From positions 744,001-808,000 of the forward strand of contig JAWZSP010000001.1 in the NCBI GenBank assembly GCA_034401135.1: DNA of 64,000 bases, written 5' to 3'. Numbering within the stretch: position 1 is the stretch's first letter; every line of letters begins with the position of its first letter. The DNA is from Volutella citrinella. Its lineage: Eukaryota > Ascomycota > Sordariomycetes > Hypocreales > Nectriaceae. Under the pieces are notes generated by a model. That model ran no database searches and was not told where the DNA came from. It saw only the letters and a program-made list of their open reading frames with translations. Below, piece by piece: positions 54,165 through 64,000 of the stretch. The position numbers and the translations under genes were made by a program.

Positions 54165-56775
54165 TCAGGGGTACGCCGCCGCAACGCCATTCTGCGAAGC
54201 AGCAAGGGGGACCCAGGAGCGGACCAAGCCAGGGCCATCAGAGCCTCCGTATTGGGGAAACTCCTCTTGCCAGCCCAGAGCGCTCCATTTGTCAAAGTGG
54301 CGTGGCTCGGGGGTAGAGAGTTGCTTCTTGATAGACTCGGACTCGTTGATGCGCCCGGCCTTGACGGCGTCCACGGCCTGGCATCGGCGTCGCTCCCGTT
54401 CCGCAACCACTTCCTTCAGGACGTGGAGCTGATACTCGGCAGTGGCCCATCCGTTAGCCTTGGCTGACGTCACCTGCCTGACAGCTTGCTGGAGCTGCGG
54501 GAAGGGCATGTTGAGAAGGATCTGCGAAATGATGCCGTGAGAGGCTGGGCGAGGTTGTTGGGCAACTTTGGCAGCTTCGTCTTCGGCCTCGCCACCAGAA
54601 ATCGAGAGATCGCCGAACTGGATACCGGTGATCTGCTGTGACAGCCGTCCTCGGCCGAATTGGACCGAAGTACCATGGGCAATGGCGGGAGCAGGATCCT
54701 TCTCTACGATTGGGCTAGTTGGAGCGGCAGGATACGCAGGCAGCCGAGAGTATTGAGCATCGTTAGTCACCGAGATATCCAGGGTAAAGTTCGGCGGCAG
54801 GTTGTTGAGTGCGAAGCTGACGATACCGTCAAGGAGAATCTGAGATCCCTCCAAGTACTTGTACTCATTGTAAGAGCCCTTGTCAGAATGGTCCTCGAGC
54901 GCGAATTCCACCGCCCGCTCCACTGTCTGCCAGTCGAGCACAGAGAGGTCAAGGAGCGGGAGGACGATTTCGCACCCCCGGCGAGTGACGTTTTGCAGAC
55001 CGAGGAGGTGGCCAGCGGCAGCATAAGACAGCGCGAAGTCAACCTTCTCGGTGGCAGAACCAGCGTTGGCGGCTTCACCTCGTTTGAAGTTGCTCGGGGG
55101 CGGGATCGGCAGAAGCGGGCAGCCGTAAAGGGACTGGGCCGCCATGTAGAACGAGTCCGGACGAATCCACTTGCTCTGGGCTTCCAGTCGAATGTTGTGC
55201 ATCGCAGTTGACTTTTTCTTGGGTGCAGACAACAACGAGCGGAGTACCTTGCTTCGAGACAAGATGATGCGGTGGCCAGGAATCTGGAAGGGTCGCGCAC
55301 GATCATCAGGGAAGCTCAGCTCCAACACGCAGTCTGCAAAATCCGGCGATCCAAACTGCTCCTGGAGATGACCAAGAAGGGCCTCGATCTCATCGATTCG
55401 TCCTGGCCCGCGGGGAACAGGGCCATTGTTGTGCATCATTCTTCCGTACTCCACGCCGCCAAAGCCTCGTCCAGCGTGAATAGGTGACTGCGCATCCTCT
55501 ACTGGGCCAGGCATGCCGTTCGAAGCTGGTCCGGGGTAGTGAGGATGCATAGCATTGTCGTCCGCTGGAGCTACGTGCTGGCCATCCTGGAAGTGGTGAG
55601 GATTGCCGGGCCCGAAGTTGGCCCCAAAGGGAGGGTAGGAGTCAACAGGTCCATAGGGCATGGACGGCCGTCCGTAGTTGTCGAAGTTAGTTCCGTGCAT
55701 CATCTCCCCGCCATACGGCATCATGGGAGGGTAGCCAGTGGCACCGTGATTCACATAAGGGGGGCGAGCGTCTGACATTCCGGGAGGCGGGGCAATTCCC
55801 CCCGACATGGGAGGAGCTGGGGAAGAGCTTCCCGAGCCATGGAATGCGCCAAAGTGAATGCTGCCATTGCTGAGGTGTGGCTGGTGCATGGGAGGTCCGC
55901 TGGGCATAGGGGGACGAGGGCCTCGAGCCGGGTCGCTGTTAGTAGGCATGGGAGCAAACCGGCCAGCAGGTTGGAAAGGGGGAGGCATCTGGTATCGAGA
56001 AGGCGGAACTGCAGGTGGTGGGCGCATCATCTTGGAGAGCTTGGTGTGGGGTTGTTCGACAACGTTAGGAGCGCCGGTGGCTGCCCCAGTGTCTCGTGAT
56101 GAGTGGAGCTCGCCTCGTCGAGCGTTCAGATGATCCTTGGCCGTGGCTCCGTCTATGCTCTCGGTCGCGTCGGTCTGGTATCCGCTGCTAGGGGCTTGGG
56201 CAGGAATGTCGTCGAGCTTAGGCGGCAGAGTGGGCTGATCAAGATGGTCCGAGGTGGTGGAAGCCTTTGTGGCATCGTCTGTGTCGCCAGCAGAGGATGA
56301 CAGGTCGGGCTCAGAGACGGAGGCAACTGTAGCGAGACACGAACAGAGGTGAGAAAGTATTCAACAGAGGCTGATACCAGGTACATATAGAGGGGGGATG
56401 TGACGAGAGTCGGCGGGGTGTAAAAGACTGATACGTACCTGAGGAATCTTGTTGGTCTGCCTGGATGCCTCCGTCGTTTGTCTCGGGTCCGTTGTCGGGA
56501 CGGCCCTCACGGTCGGCGTTGCTCGCGGGGGCATTGGAGATGGGTTTGGGCTTTGCTGCAGAGCCGTTGGCAAGCTTCTTGTCGGAGTGCGAGCCGCTGT
56601 TTGTCGGCTGCGAGACGGCGACAGTAACGGGGGCAGCTGGCGGAGTCGGTGCGGCGGTGGCCTGTCGCTTCTTCAGGTACGGCAGGGGGATGGCAGGCTT
56701 GGGCTGCTGCCCAGAGCGCTGGTTCCCTCCTTGACGACGAGGCTTGGGCTTCGCGGAGCCGTTGAGAGGCGCCAT
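54165..56775 (-). CDS. BTB/POZ-domain protein, Pro/Gly-rich, possible adaptor
   Basis: Two exons (56775-56439, 56326-54165) give 832 residues; donor GTACGT, phase 1. Start 56775: MAPLNGSAKPKPRRQGGNQR, a basic nuclear- or RNA-binding-like head. About 210-430 is low complexity, rich in Pro, Gly, Met and Tyr (YPPMMPYGGEMMHG). A BTB domain begins near residue 440: SPDFADCVLELSFPDDRARP, then IPGHRIILSRSKVLRSLL, the usual D-x-x-L/V...F..HR..L...S..F pattern. A helical BACK-like region follows (YMAAQSLYG, FALSYAAAGHLLGLQNV, AVEFALEDHSDKG). The C-terminus has a coiled helix (EYQLHVLKEVVAERERRRCQ). BTB proteins dimerise and often bridge substrates to Cullin-3 ligases or act in transcription; which applies is unknown. 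Confidence 0.85.
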
Positions 56776-58513
56776 GTTGGCGAACGGAACAGGCGAGAAG
56801 CCACAGATGGGCGGCGGTTTGGCGGCGAGAGGGCGGACGAGGGGAGTCTAGGGATCTGGAGCCAAACGCATGGGTGCCGGATGTCGTCGTGGGTTTGCAG
56901 GACGGCAGAGCAACGGATTGCACGGGACGAGCCTCGCCCAGGGGGGGTGCTCGGGCAGACAGGCAGGCAAGGAGGCCGAACGGGCGGTCGAAAAGGGTCG
57001 ATGATGGCTTGAGGGCGTGCAGAGGCTAGGTTTGGCGGAGGGCAGGCTGCGTGACGATGTTTCCCGTCCACTCCAAACGGCGGGCCAGCGCTGCGGAAGC
57101 AGGCAGAAGGTGGAGGTCGAAAAATTGGGCCCCTCGTCACAATTTTTTTTAATACGCTGCCAGGGCAGCCCAGCGCGGACAGGGCTAGGCGGGCTTTTGG
57201 TGGGATGGGATAGGTCCAGGATTGCCTGTGTTGGATTGGGCACAGCAGGTGCGGTCGGCGTGCTAGGGGAGGGGACGGCAAACCCCCCCGCGTCATCAGG
57301 CTCAATGGTCAATGGCCCAACACCAGCTCCAGGAAGGGAATTAGTGGGTACAACCCAAGCGCGCGACAGCTCAATGGCTCTCCTCCCCCCTCAACTGCAG
57401 CCGTTTATTACTAGTGGCGGGGGAAGCGTTTCGCCCATCAAGCTGAGGTGAGGAGATCCTTTTGTGGTGATCATGATGGCCATTCTCTTTCGAAGCCATC
57501 TTTCGGGCCTCGTTTGGTGTGCAAACAGTGATACCTCACAACCTTATTGTGCACAGACAAATTGGCTTGGCCGCACAAGCGTCCCTCTGGAAATTAATCG
57601 GCTCACTCACATGGTTTGTGACGTATTTCTTTTGCCCACGCCACCGCGCAGCAGTCTCTCGTCGCATTCGACGCAAGACGCGCCACCAATATCCACCGTC
57701 GAGCAGGTGCTTGCCATTGGATCTCCGCCATCCCCGCGTCCTGTTTGCTCAAACCCAGTCAAACACAGTCAGAGCAGAGGCCTTCGTCGCCGGGTTCCGA
57801 GATCCTGATGGACAAATAGGCAGCAGCTGCTGTGTCGCCGTAACCATGTCCTCATCACTGGAAACACCATCGCCACAATCCTATCCCAACACTAGGCGTC
57901 AGCCTGCATCAGGCAAACGAATGTCCATGGCTGGTCTACCAAGATCAAACTCCCTTTGTTTGTGCATATTGAACAGTAGCTCCTAGGCCCAAACAGGAGC
58001 CCATGACGCGAAATGGTGTTCGCCAGCTTGTCTGCAGCAAGCACACGCTCATACCCAACTGCGGACCTTAAAATATCATGAGGTGATCGGGGTACAGGCA
58101 TTCCCTGCATGTTTGACCAATCTCGTAGCAGGCATGGACACCGTGGAGCATCGCATGCGATCATCAAGCACGCTAATGCATCGGGAGAAGAGTATCTAGC
58201 ATATCTTGATTGCATGGAGTTTGAAAGCACGCTTCTAATTACTACACTAAATGAGACTGCGAAACGCCTCGTAGGGCCTAGGCACTCGCAATGCCCCGTC
58301 GTTGCCATCCCCAGGCCATGTACAAGAAAAAGAAAGTGAGCTGCGTTTGACGCTCTCTCAAACGCCACTTTTGACGCGAGTCTTGTGATATCTGGGATAG
58401 TGAACCAACCTGCTTGCGCCCCCCCAAGAACCCACCAAAAAACCAAGACCTGCAGCTTTTGCAGCATCCCATTGATTCCATTACCACTGCTTACCATGCC
58501 CCGATGTATTCCT
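56776..58513. other. 1.7-kb intergenic, no gene seen
   Basis: Promoter side of the BTB gene, with a T-run near 57143-57150, and the 3' side of UBC6. Open frames lack family features. Confidence 0.5.
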
Positions 58514-59435
58514 TTATTTTGAATTTCCGTCGCCGCTCACCAGTCTGGCGATAAGGACATAGATGAAAATGGCTGCGCCGGCAACGAGGAGTTTGTTGCG
58601 GTAGACCCATCCGGTTCCCGCCTCGCGCTGTTGAACCACAGCATCAACAACAGCCTGTGCCTGGTGCCCGCTCGTTGATGCAATCCCCAGCTGGGGACCG
58701 CACGATGACGCGTTGTCACCATCCTGTCGGTTGCCCGTCACGGGATCGACCTTGTGCTTCTTTATCCATTCCCAGTTCTCCACATCAACCTCGGGCCACT
58801 CGCCGCGGAACTTGGCACCGCCATCGCCAGCCTTGACATTCCCCTTCATAGCTGGGTTGCTCTTGGCGTGGGAGCCGCCGCCAGTGGAGTTCCACCATCG
58901 CGACCGGGATGCCAGGAATCTCCGCTCCGCAGCGGTGGTGGAGACGGAACCGGTGGTCATTTCCTCGCTCGTCATGAAGGACAGAAGGCCGATCAGAATT
59001 GTCGACACCTCCCAGGCGGGATTGAACGACTTGGGATGGAAATCAGAGATGGAGAGGCATAGTCGGGTTGATGGCTGGAATCGTCCTGAGGGGGTGTGCA
59101 TTCGGATAGCGGGCGGCGCAAACGGATAGTTCGGAGGGAACATCAACGTGCCCCAATACTGTCCCCCGTGGTACGGCGTGTCCTCCGGGCCTGTGATAAT
59201 GTAGTGCCATCTAAATACGAAAGTCAGCGCCAACGTCCTGCCAGGCGCAAGCGATCGGGTGCGGCTCACTCTAGAATGTTGGATTCGGAGGGGTGCGCGG
59301 TGATGTAAGGTGGCGGGTTCTCGGAGATGGTCTTGTATTCTCGGGTCAACTGCAAAAGGGCTATTAGCGGAATATACCATCAACCTAGGGGGCGTTTGGG
59401 GAGCATACCCGCTTGTTGGCCGCCTTGCTAGCCAT
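58514..59435 (-). CDS. UBC6: Ubiquitin-conjugating enzyme E2, ER tail-anchored (Ubc6)
   Basis: Three exons (59435-59409, 59349-59270, 59210-58514) give 267 residues. The first exon encodes only MASKAANKR; the second ends in SNILE with the W of WHYIITGPEDTPYHGGQYWG formed across the junction. The catalytic cysteine is Cys87 in PSGRFQPSTRLCLSISDFHP, the same number as in yeast Ubc6, followed by NPAWEVSTILIGLLSFMTSE. A C-terminal membrane helix (NKLLVAGAAIFIYVLIARLV) anchors it in the ER with the enzyme in the cytosol. Ubc6 passes ubiquitin to Doa10-type ligases in ER-associated degradation and can modify Ser/Thr as well as Lys. It is divergent from SAM50. Confidence 0.95.
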
Positions 59436-59924
59436 GGCTTGTGAAGTCGTTGGGCAAAAGAGCAGGGAAGTGGACAGGTGGAGGCTGGTCGCGTGAGGGA
59501 GGCCGCTGGTGGTGATTAGTCCACCCAACGGGGAGAATGGAAGTCGCTAGGGCAGAGAATTGCCAGTAGAAATGAACGCAGAGCGATGCAATACAAGAAG
59601 TCGGCGGCGAAGATGTGCAGAACGGCGGGTGGCGGAGAATGGATGGGGAGGGCCCGATGATGCGTGTCTTGAATAGGCCCGTAGTGGATTGCCGCCCCCG
59701 GACACTTGCCCAACGCTTCTGTCAGCAGAAGTGATTAGCTCCACCCGCATATGCCGAGCACCGCCACAGATCCCTACGCCACAGATCGTTGCGCCACAGA
59801 GCCAGCTGCAGGACGTCAGAGCTGTTGCTCCACGCGCCCGAGCAAAGCCGTAGAAAGTCGAACCACCCATTTCGGCATCGCGGGTTCGAACAAGCGACCA
59901 ACCAACATTGTCGAGCCCGCGACA
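59436..59924. other. Divergent promoter between UBC6 and SAM50
   Basis: About 490 bases shared by two membrane-biogenesis genes; a tRNA-like GGTTCGAAC string near 59883 was considered and rejected. Confidence 0.6.
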
Positions 59925-61659
59925 ATGGCTGACTTCCCAAGCTCAGCCGGGGGTTTTGTAGGTCAATCCGAAACTCCCTGCAAAGCAGATCCAGCAGCTG
60001 ACAGCAAACAGCCCCGAGACCCCCTGGACAAGCTCCATGCCGACACTGGATCGCTGCTCCATGAAGCGGAAGCCAAGCCCGAGTTTAAGCATGAGCAGGA
60101 AGAGGCGAAGCAGCGCAGAATGGCTCAGATAGTATGCATGAAGATATCCCCTCGGCATAGACTATGGCTAACCACCTTTGTAGTTTGGCGACCAAATGCT
60201 GGCGCCCATGTCGGTCAACGAGATCCGAGTCCACGGCGCTACCAACACCCGCCTCAGCTTCCTCGATCCCCTCTTCAACCCCCTTGTTAGCAACGAAAAC
60301 AACGCCGGCTCTACTGTTGGTGATGTGATATCCCGACTTCGTCTTGTCAGCGCAAAGCTTGACGGCCTCCGTGCGTCGACCAGCTCCCAATCCCTATCGA
60401 CGCGATAACTAACTACCCACGCGATAGAAATCTTCCAGCCTCAGCCAGAGTTATTCCTCGCATCCGCACAGCAAACCGATCCATCGACCTCTCCCAACGA
60501 CGTCAACGTCGATATCAAGGTCCGCGAGCTGTCCCGCTTCAAGCTCCAGACGGGCACCGACGTGGGCAATGGCGAAGGTTCAGCATACGGATCCATGCTG
60601 TGGCGCAACATGTTCGGCGGAGCAGAGATGCTGACCCTCAACGCCAAGGCTGGTACTCGCACCCGCTCGGCATACAGCGCGAACCTGAGCGCCCCTGTCA
60701 TGAGCAACCCGGATCTCAGGATAGCATTGGAGGGATTGGCTTCCGCGGCCGAGAAGCCTTGGGCATCCCACGAGGAGGTGCTCAAGGGAGGCAGCGTTCG
60801 CTTCTCATGGCTCAATGCCGAGCGAGATTCCCAGTCGGTGGAGTACTCGGGCATCTGGAGACAGATTACCGGTCTGGGCGAGGGCGCAAGCCCGACTGTG
60901 CGTGGCGACGCTGGCGACACTATCAAGAGCTCCATCAAGCACACGTTTTATCGAGAGCGACGGGACAACCCACAACTCCCCCAGAGCGGCTACATGCTAC
61001 GGACTGGGCTTGAGATTGCTGGTGTGGGACCATTGGGCGGAGACGTCGCCTTTTCCAAGGGTGAGCTCGAGGTCGGCGGTGCGGTTCCTGTGCAGCTACC
61101 TGGTATTCGTGAGAGGACCGGCATCTCCGTTGGCGGTGGGCTCAGGCTGGGCATGCTCTGCCCGATGCCTCTCGGCTACGAATTCGGCAGCAAGCTGCTC
61201 CCCAGCCGCGTCAACGACCGCTTCCAGCTCGGAGGACCCACAGACGTGCGAGGCTTCAAGCTGGGCGGCCTTGGGCCCCACGACGGCCAGGACTCTGTCG
61301 GTGGCGACGTATTCGCCGCGGGAAGCGTCAATATGCTTCTGCCGCTACCGTACAAGGGCCCTGACTCTGGTCTCCGATTCCAGATGTTTGCCAACGGCGG
61401 TCGCCTCGTGGCCCTGAAGAACAAGGCTGGGGCTGAGGGCGCCACCAAGGGGATGGACGCCTCCGCTGTGGGCAGCGGGCTGGTCAATGCAGTCGGCGAA
61501 CTATTCAACGGCGCTCCCAGCCTCGCTGCCGGCGTGGGATTGGTGTATGCGCACCCCGTTGCGCGATTTGAGCTCAACTTCAGCTTGCCCCTGGTTCTGC
61601 GCCGGGGAGAGGCTTCTACCAAGGGGCTCCAGGTCGGCGTGGGCATCAACTTTTTGTAA
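59925..61659 (+). CDS. SAM50: Mitochondrial outer-membrane beta-barrel insertase Sam50/Tob55
   Basis: Three exons (59925-60131, 60184-60370, 60428-61659) give 541 residues; donors are GTATGC and GTGCGT. The N-terminus is a charged helix region (AEAKPEFKHEQEEAKQRRMA). A POTRA-like domain follows (VNEIRVHGATNTRLSFLDPL, then VGDVISRLRLVSAKLDGL). The Omp85 barrel fills the rest, with Gly/aromatic alternating strands (RNMFGGAEMLTLNAKAGTRT), FQLGGPTDVRGFKLGGLGPH carrying the conserved Omp85 (V)RGF motif in loop 6, and a C-terminal beta-signal ending QVGVGINFL. Sam50 folds and inserts beta-barrel proteins such as porin and Tom40 into the mitochondrial outer membrane, with Sam35 and Sam37. Length fits fungal orthologues. 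Confidence 0.95.
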
Positions 61660-62451
61660 CAACAGTTTCCCTGCGAGCGGGGAGGGCACACGCATCAAGA
61701 TAGCGATTTGGCACAATTTACTTTGTATGTTAGTAGGACAAATACAGTACTTAATCCACTCAACGTTGGAACACCCACCCCCGCTGTCATCCTGCGGTGA
61801 TGGGTAGAGCAAATACCACCCCCCTCCCCCGTGATTCCCTGCCACGAGCCGGACGCTCAACCCAGTGGAAGAAGTGCATGATGCAAGACGCATGCCCTTT
61901 TGCGGAGTAGGTGGAGTATTACCACATAATATGTTGTTACCGGACGGCCGCGGACACCCGTGTAGACTATTTTGAAACAAATCCGAGCTGAAAGCCTCAT
62001 GTGGCCCATCTTTTCAACATGGACCCCCTCAAGAAGGCAAGGAAGCCCGATGGATTGGCGGCACGGTCCGCTTGGCAGCCACCCCGCCGGCAGACGCTAG
62101 GCCAATCGGACAGGCCATGATTATTCCCTTTAGTGTTCCTTGGAGATTGGCGAAACGGCCCCATCAAACAAGGCATTTGTCCGACTGGAAATGGTTCGTA
62201 CTCGGATTGGCATTTGCCATGTAGTTGCAACATACCGGATCCCGCGCGTTACAGGAACTGTGTGTTTTGTTTCACTGTCTGCCGTTAGTTTGTCTTGGCT
62301 AGGTTACTTAAAGACGGTTTGGTTAGCTTCCTTGACACTTATACACGCCGCAAGGGCAGTGCTTAACACCGCATTCGTACATCACCTCTTCTCTTTCATT
62401 ATCATCTTCTTCTTCTCCCACTACTATTTTCACTTGCGCCTCCTCGAAATC
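61660..62451. other. Intergenic, promoter of the right-edge P450
   Basis: No gene seen; pyrimidine-rich leader (CTTCTTCTTCTC) just before 62452. Confidence 0.6.
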
Positions 62452-64000
62452 ATGCAAGTAGTTGGGATGCTGAGCCATTGGTTGGCATCTCGAGATGTGT
62501 GCCTCTTGGCAGCTGCTGGCATCGTCATGATCTCTGCGCTGTACTATTATCTGCTTCCGAACCCTATCAAAGGCATACCGTACAACTTGGCGGCCGCATC
62601 ATCAATCTTGGGTGACATCCCGGCTGTGGAGAGAGAAGCCAAGGATGACGTTTTTGCGTGGATGCAAAACCAGGCTCGAAAGTTCTCCAGCCCAATCTGC
62701 CAGCTCTTCATCATGCCCTTTGGCAAGCCCGTGGTCTACATCTCGGACTTCCACGAGGCCCAAGATATCCTGATGCGGCGCAAGGAGTTTGATCGCTCTG
62801 ACTACTCCATCTCCATTCTCGGCGGTGCGGCCAAGAACCACCACATCAATCTGAAGACTGGGCCCGAGTGGAAGGGGCACCGACGCCTCATCCAAGACTT
62901 GATGACTCCCAAGTTTCTGCACGACGTTGCGGCTCGAAACATATACGGCAGCGCCCTCAGACTGGTGTCTCTCTGGGAGACCAAGGCCCGAATTGCGGAT
63001 GGCCGCCCGTTCGCTGCCAACAAGGACATCTACTTCACCGCGCTCGATGCCGTGCTAGACTTCACTTTTGGTGACAACTATCCCGACAGGGCCCTGCCTC
63101 CGCAAATCGAGGCTGCTTTGGAGACAGAGAAACATGTGGAAAGTACAGGGAGTACCTCTGAGAATGCAGAGACCCCGTTCGAATTCCCCGTGGCAACGCT
63201 GAAAGACTCCATCTCAGCCATTCTCCAGGCATCGGAAGCAATCGGAGAAGTCATCAACTCCGGATTCGTCACTCTGGCTTGGTGGTGGAAGAAGCTGCAG
63301 CCAGCAGAGAAACAGGCCCGACGCACTCGCCACAACTTTCTCAAAGATCAAGCGGCGAAATCCTCTGAGAGGCTCCAGAAGAATGGTTCGCATCAGGATG
63401 GCTTCATCAAGTCTGCCGTCGATCTCATGATGCAGCGAGAGCGCCTGTTTGCCGAGAAAGAGGGACGAAAGCCGCAGTTTTGGAGCGAGATCATGCACGA
63501 CGAGGTATACCTGCACACACTGGCCTTATTTGCTTTCATTTATCACATGTGCTAATGATGCTAGATGCTTGGGTTCGTGGTGGCCGGGCACGACACGACA
63601 AGCACCACTCTATGCTGGGGTGTCAAGTTTCTGGCAGACAATCCAACAGTTCAGAATACACTGCGCAGCAGCATTATCTCTGCTCACGCCGCAGCCGTGG
63701 CTGGGAAGCGCATGCCGACACACCAAGAAATCGTAGGCGCCAGGATCCCGTATCTCGATGCTGTGATCGAAGAGATCTTGCGCCTGAGCTGCACGTTCCC
63801 GCTGGTGGAGCGACAGTGCACCCAGGACACTGTAGTTCTAGGTCGCACTTTACCCAAGGGAACTCAGGTATTCTTTCCCACATACGGTCCCAGTTTCACG
63901 ACGCCTTCGTACGAGATTGACAAGAGGCTGCGGAGCGAATCCAGCCGGAACGCAATGGACCAAAAGGGCGAGCGGGCGTGGGCCGAGGAGGGCATGGACA
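62452..64000 (+). CDS. Cytochrome P450, C-terminus cut by window edge
   Basis: Two exons visible (62452-63504, 63565-64000); intron donor GTATAC, acceptor GCTAG, phase 0; 496 residues are present. Start 62452 gives an N-terminal anchor (VCLLAAAGIVMISALYYYLL) and then the proline hinge PNPIKGIPYN. Further landmarks: C-helix W..HR in GPEWKGHRRLIQDLM; I-helix GFVVAGHDTTSTTLCWGVKF with the full A-G-x-D-T-T; K-helix EEILR. The heme-cysteine loop lies beyond base 64000. The sequence up to FPTYGP and the acidic PSYEID region is normal for a fungal class II P450. It differs clearly from the P450 at 39.5 kb in length, hinge and I-helix, so the two are not recent duplicates. Substrate unknown; it may begin another cluster to the right. 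Confidence 0.9.

Noticed and set aside
59840..59900. GGTTCGAAC string resembling a tRNA B box
   Set aside because: No matching A box or foldable acceptor and D arms at the right distance on either strand.
36949..64000. Treating the right-edge P450 (62452) as part of the same cluster
   Set aside because: About 15 kb of housekeeping genes (TMEM135-like, BTB, UBC6, SAM50) lie between, and the two P450s are of different families.

Overview
The window is nuclear DNA of a filamentous ascomycete, most likely a Sordariomycete and plausibly Hypocreales. The evidence is short spliceosomal introns (about 50-80 nt, GTxxGT donors, CTAAC/CTGAC-like branch sites), GC-balanced genes about 2 kb apart on both strands, fungal families (Zn2Cys6 regulator, GCR1_C, CFEM, NRPS-like enzyme, P450s), and one AT-rich block with the signature of repeat-induced point mutation (RIP). 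The species assignment is inference. I support 26 gene models, one decayed gene and one LTR retrotransposon. Splice sites were placed by hand; for complete multi-exon genes except the decayed one, exon lengths were checked to sum to whole codons.

Layout. 1-3.7 kb: minus-strand genes for a ferric-reductase-like protein (cut by the window edge), an NmrA-like NAD(P)-binding protein and a small secreted eight-cysteine protein. 3.7-8.6 kb: an unusually long stretch with no supportable gene. 8.6-19.3 kb: two orphan proteins, a GCR1_C DNA-binding protein, DPM3, a coiled-coil protein with a possible RWD-like C-terminus, and a CFEM-like membrane protein. 19,577-26,211: a complete, heavily mutated Ty1/Copia element on the minus strand with 184-bp LTRs, a GAATC target duplication and a primer-binding site that reads as a mutated complement of initiator tRNA-Met. 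26.9-35.7 kb: an oxidoreductase-like mitochondrial protein, a DUF3669-like protein, hypoxanthine-guanine phosphoribosyltransferase, a frame-broken maltose-O-acetyltransferase relative and two orphans.

36.9-47.2 kb is the most interesting region. A Zn2Cys6 regulator, a P450 and a three-domain CoA-ligase-like/carrier/condensation enzyme (A-T-C, 1197 aa) are adjacent. The P450 and the A-T-C gene diverge from a shared 2.1-kb region holding CGG/CCG palindromes, and both genes need a rare GC-AG intron. This looks like a compact, uncharacterised specialised-metabolite locus: the A domain would load an acid on the carrier, the C domain would condense it with an amine or alcohol, the P450 would oxidise the product and the regulator would control expression. 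Function and product are inference.

47.3-62 kb is mostly housekeeping: two orphans, a multi-pass TMEM135/Pmp24-like membrane protein, a BTB protein, UBC6 (ER-anchored E2) and SAM50 (outer-membrane beta-barrel insertase) in divergent arrangement. The right edge cuts a second, unrelated P450.
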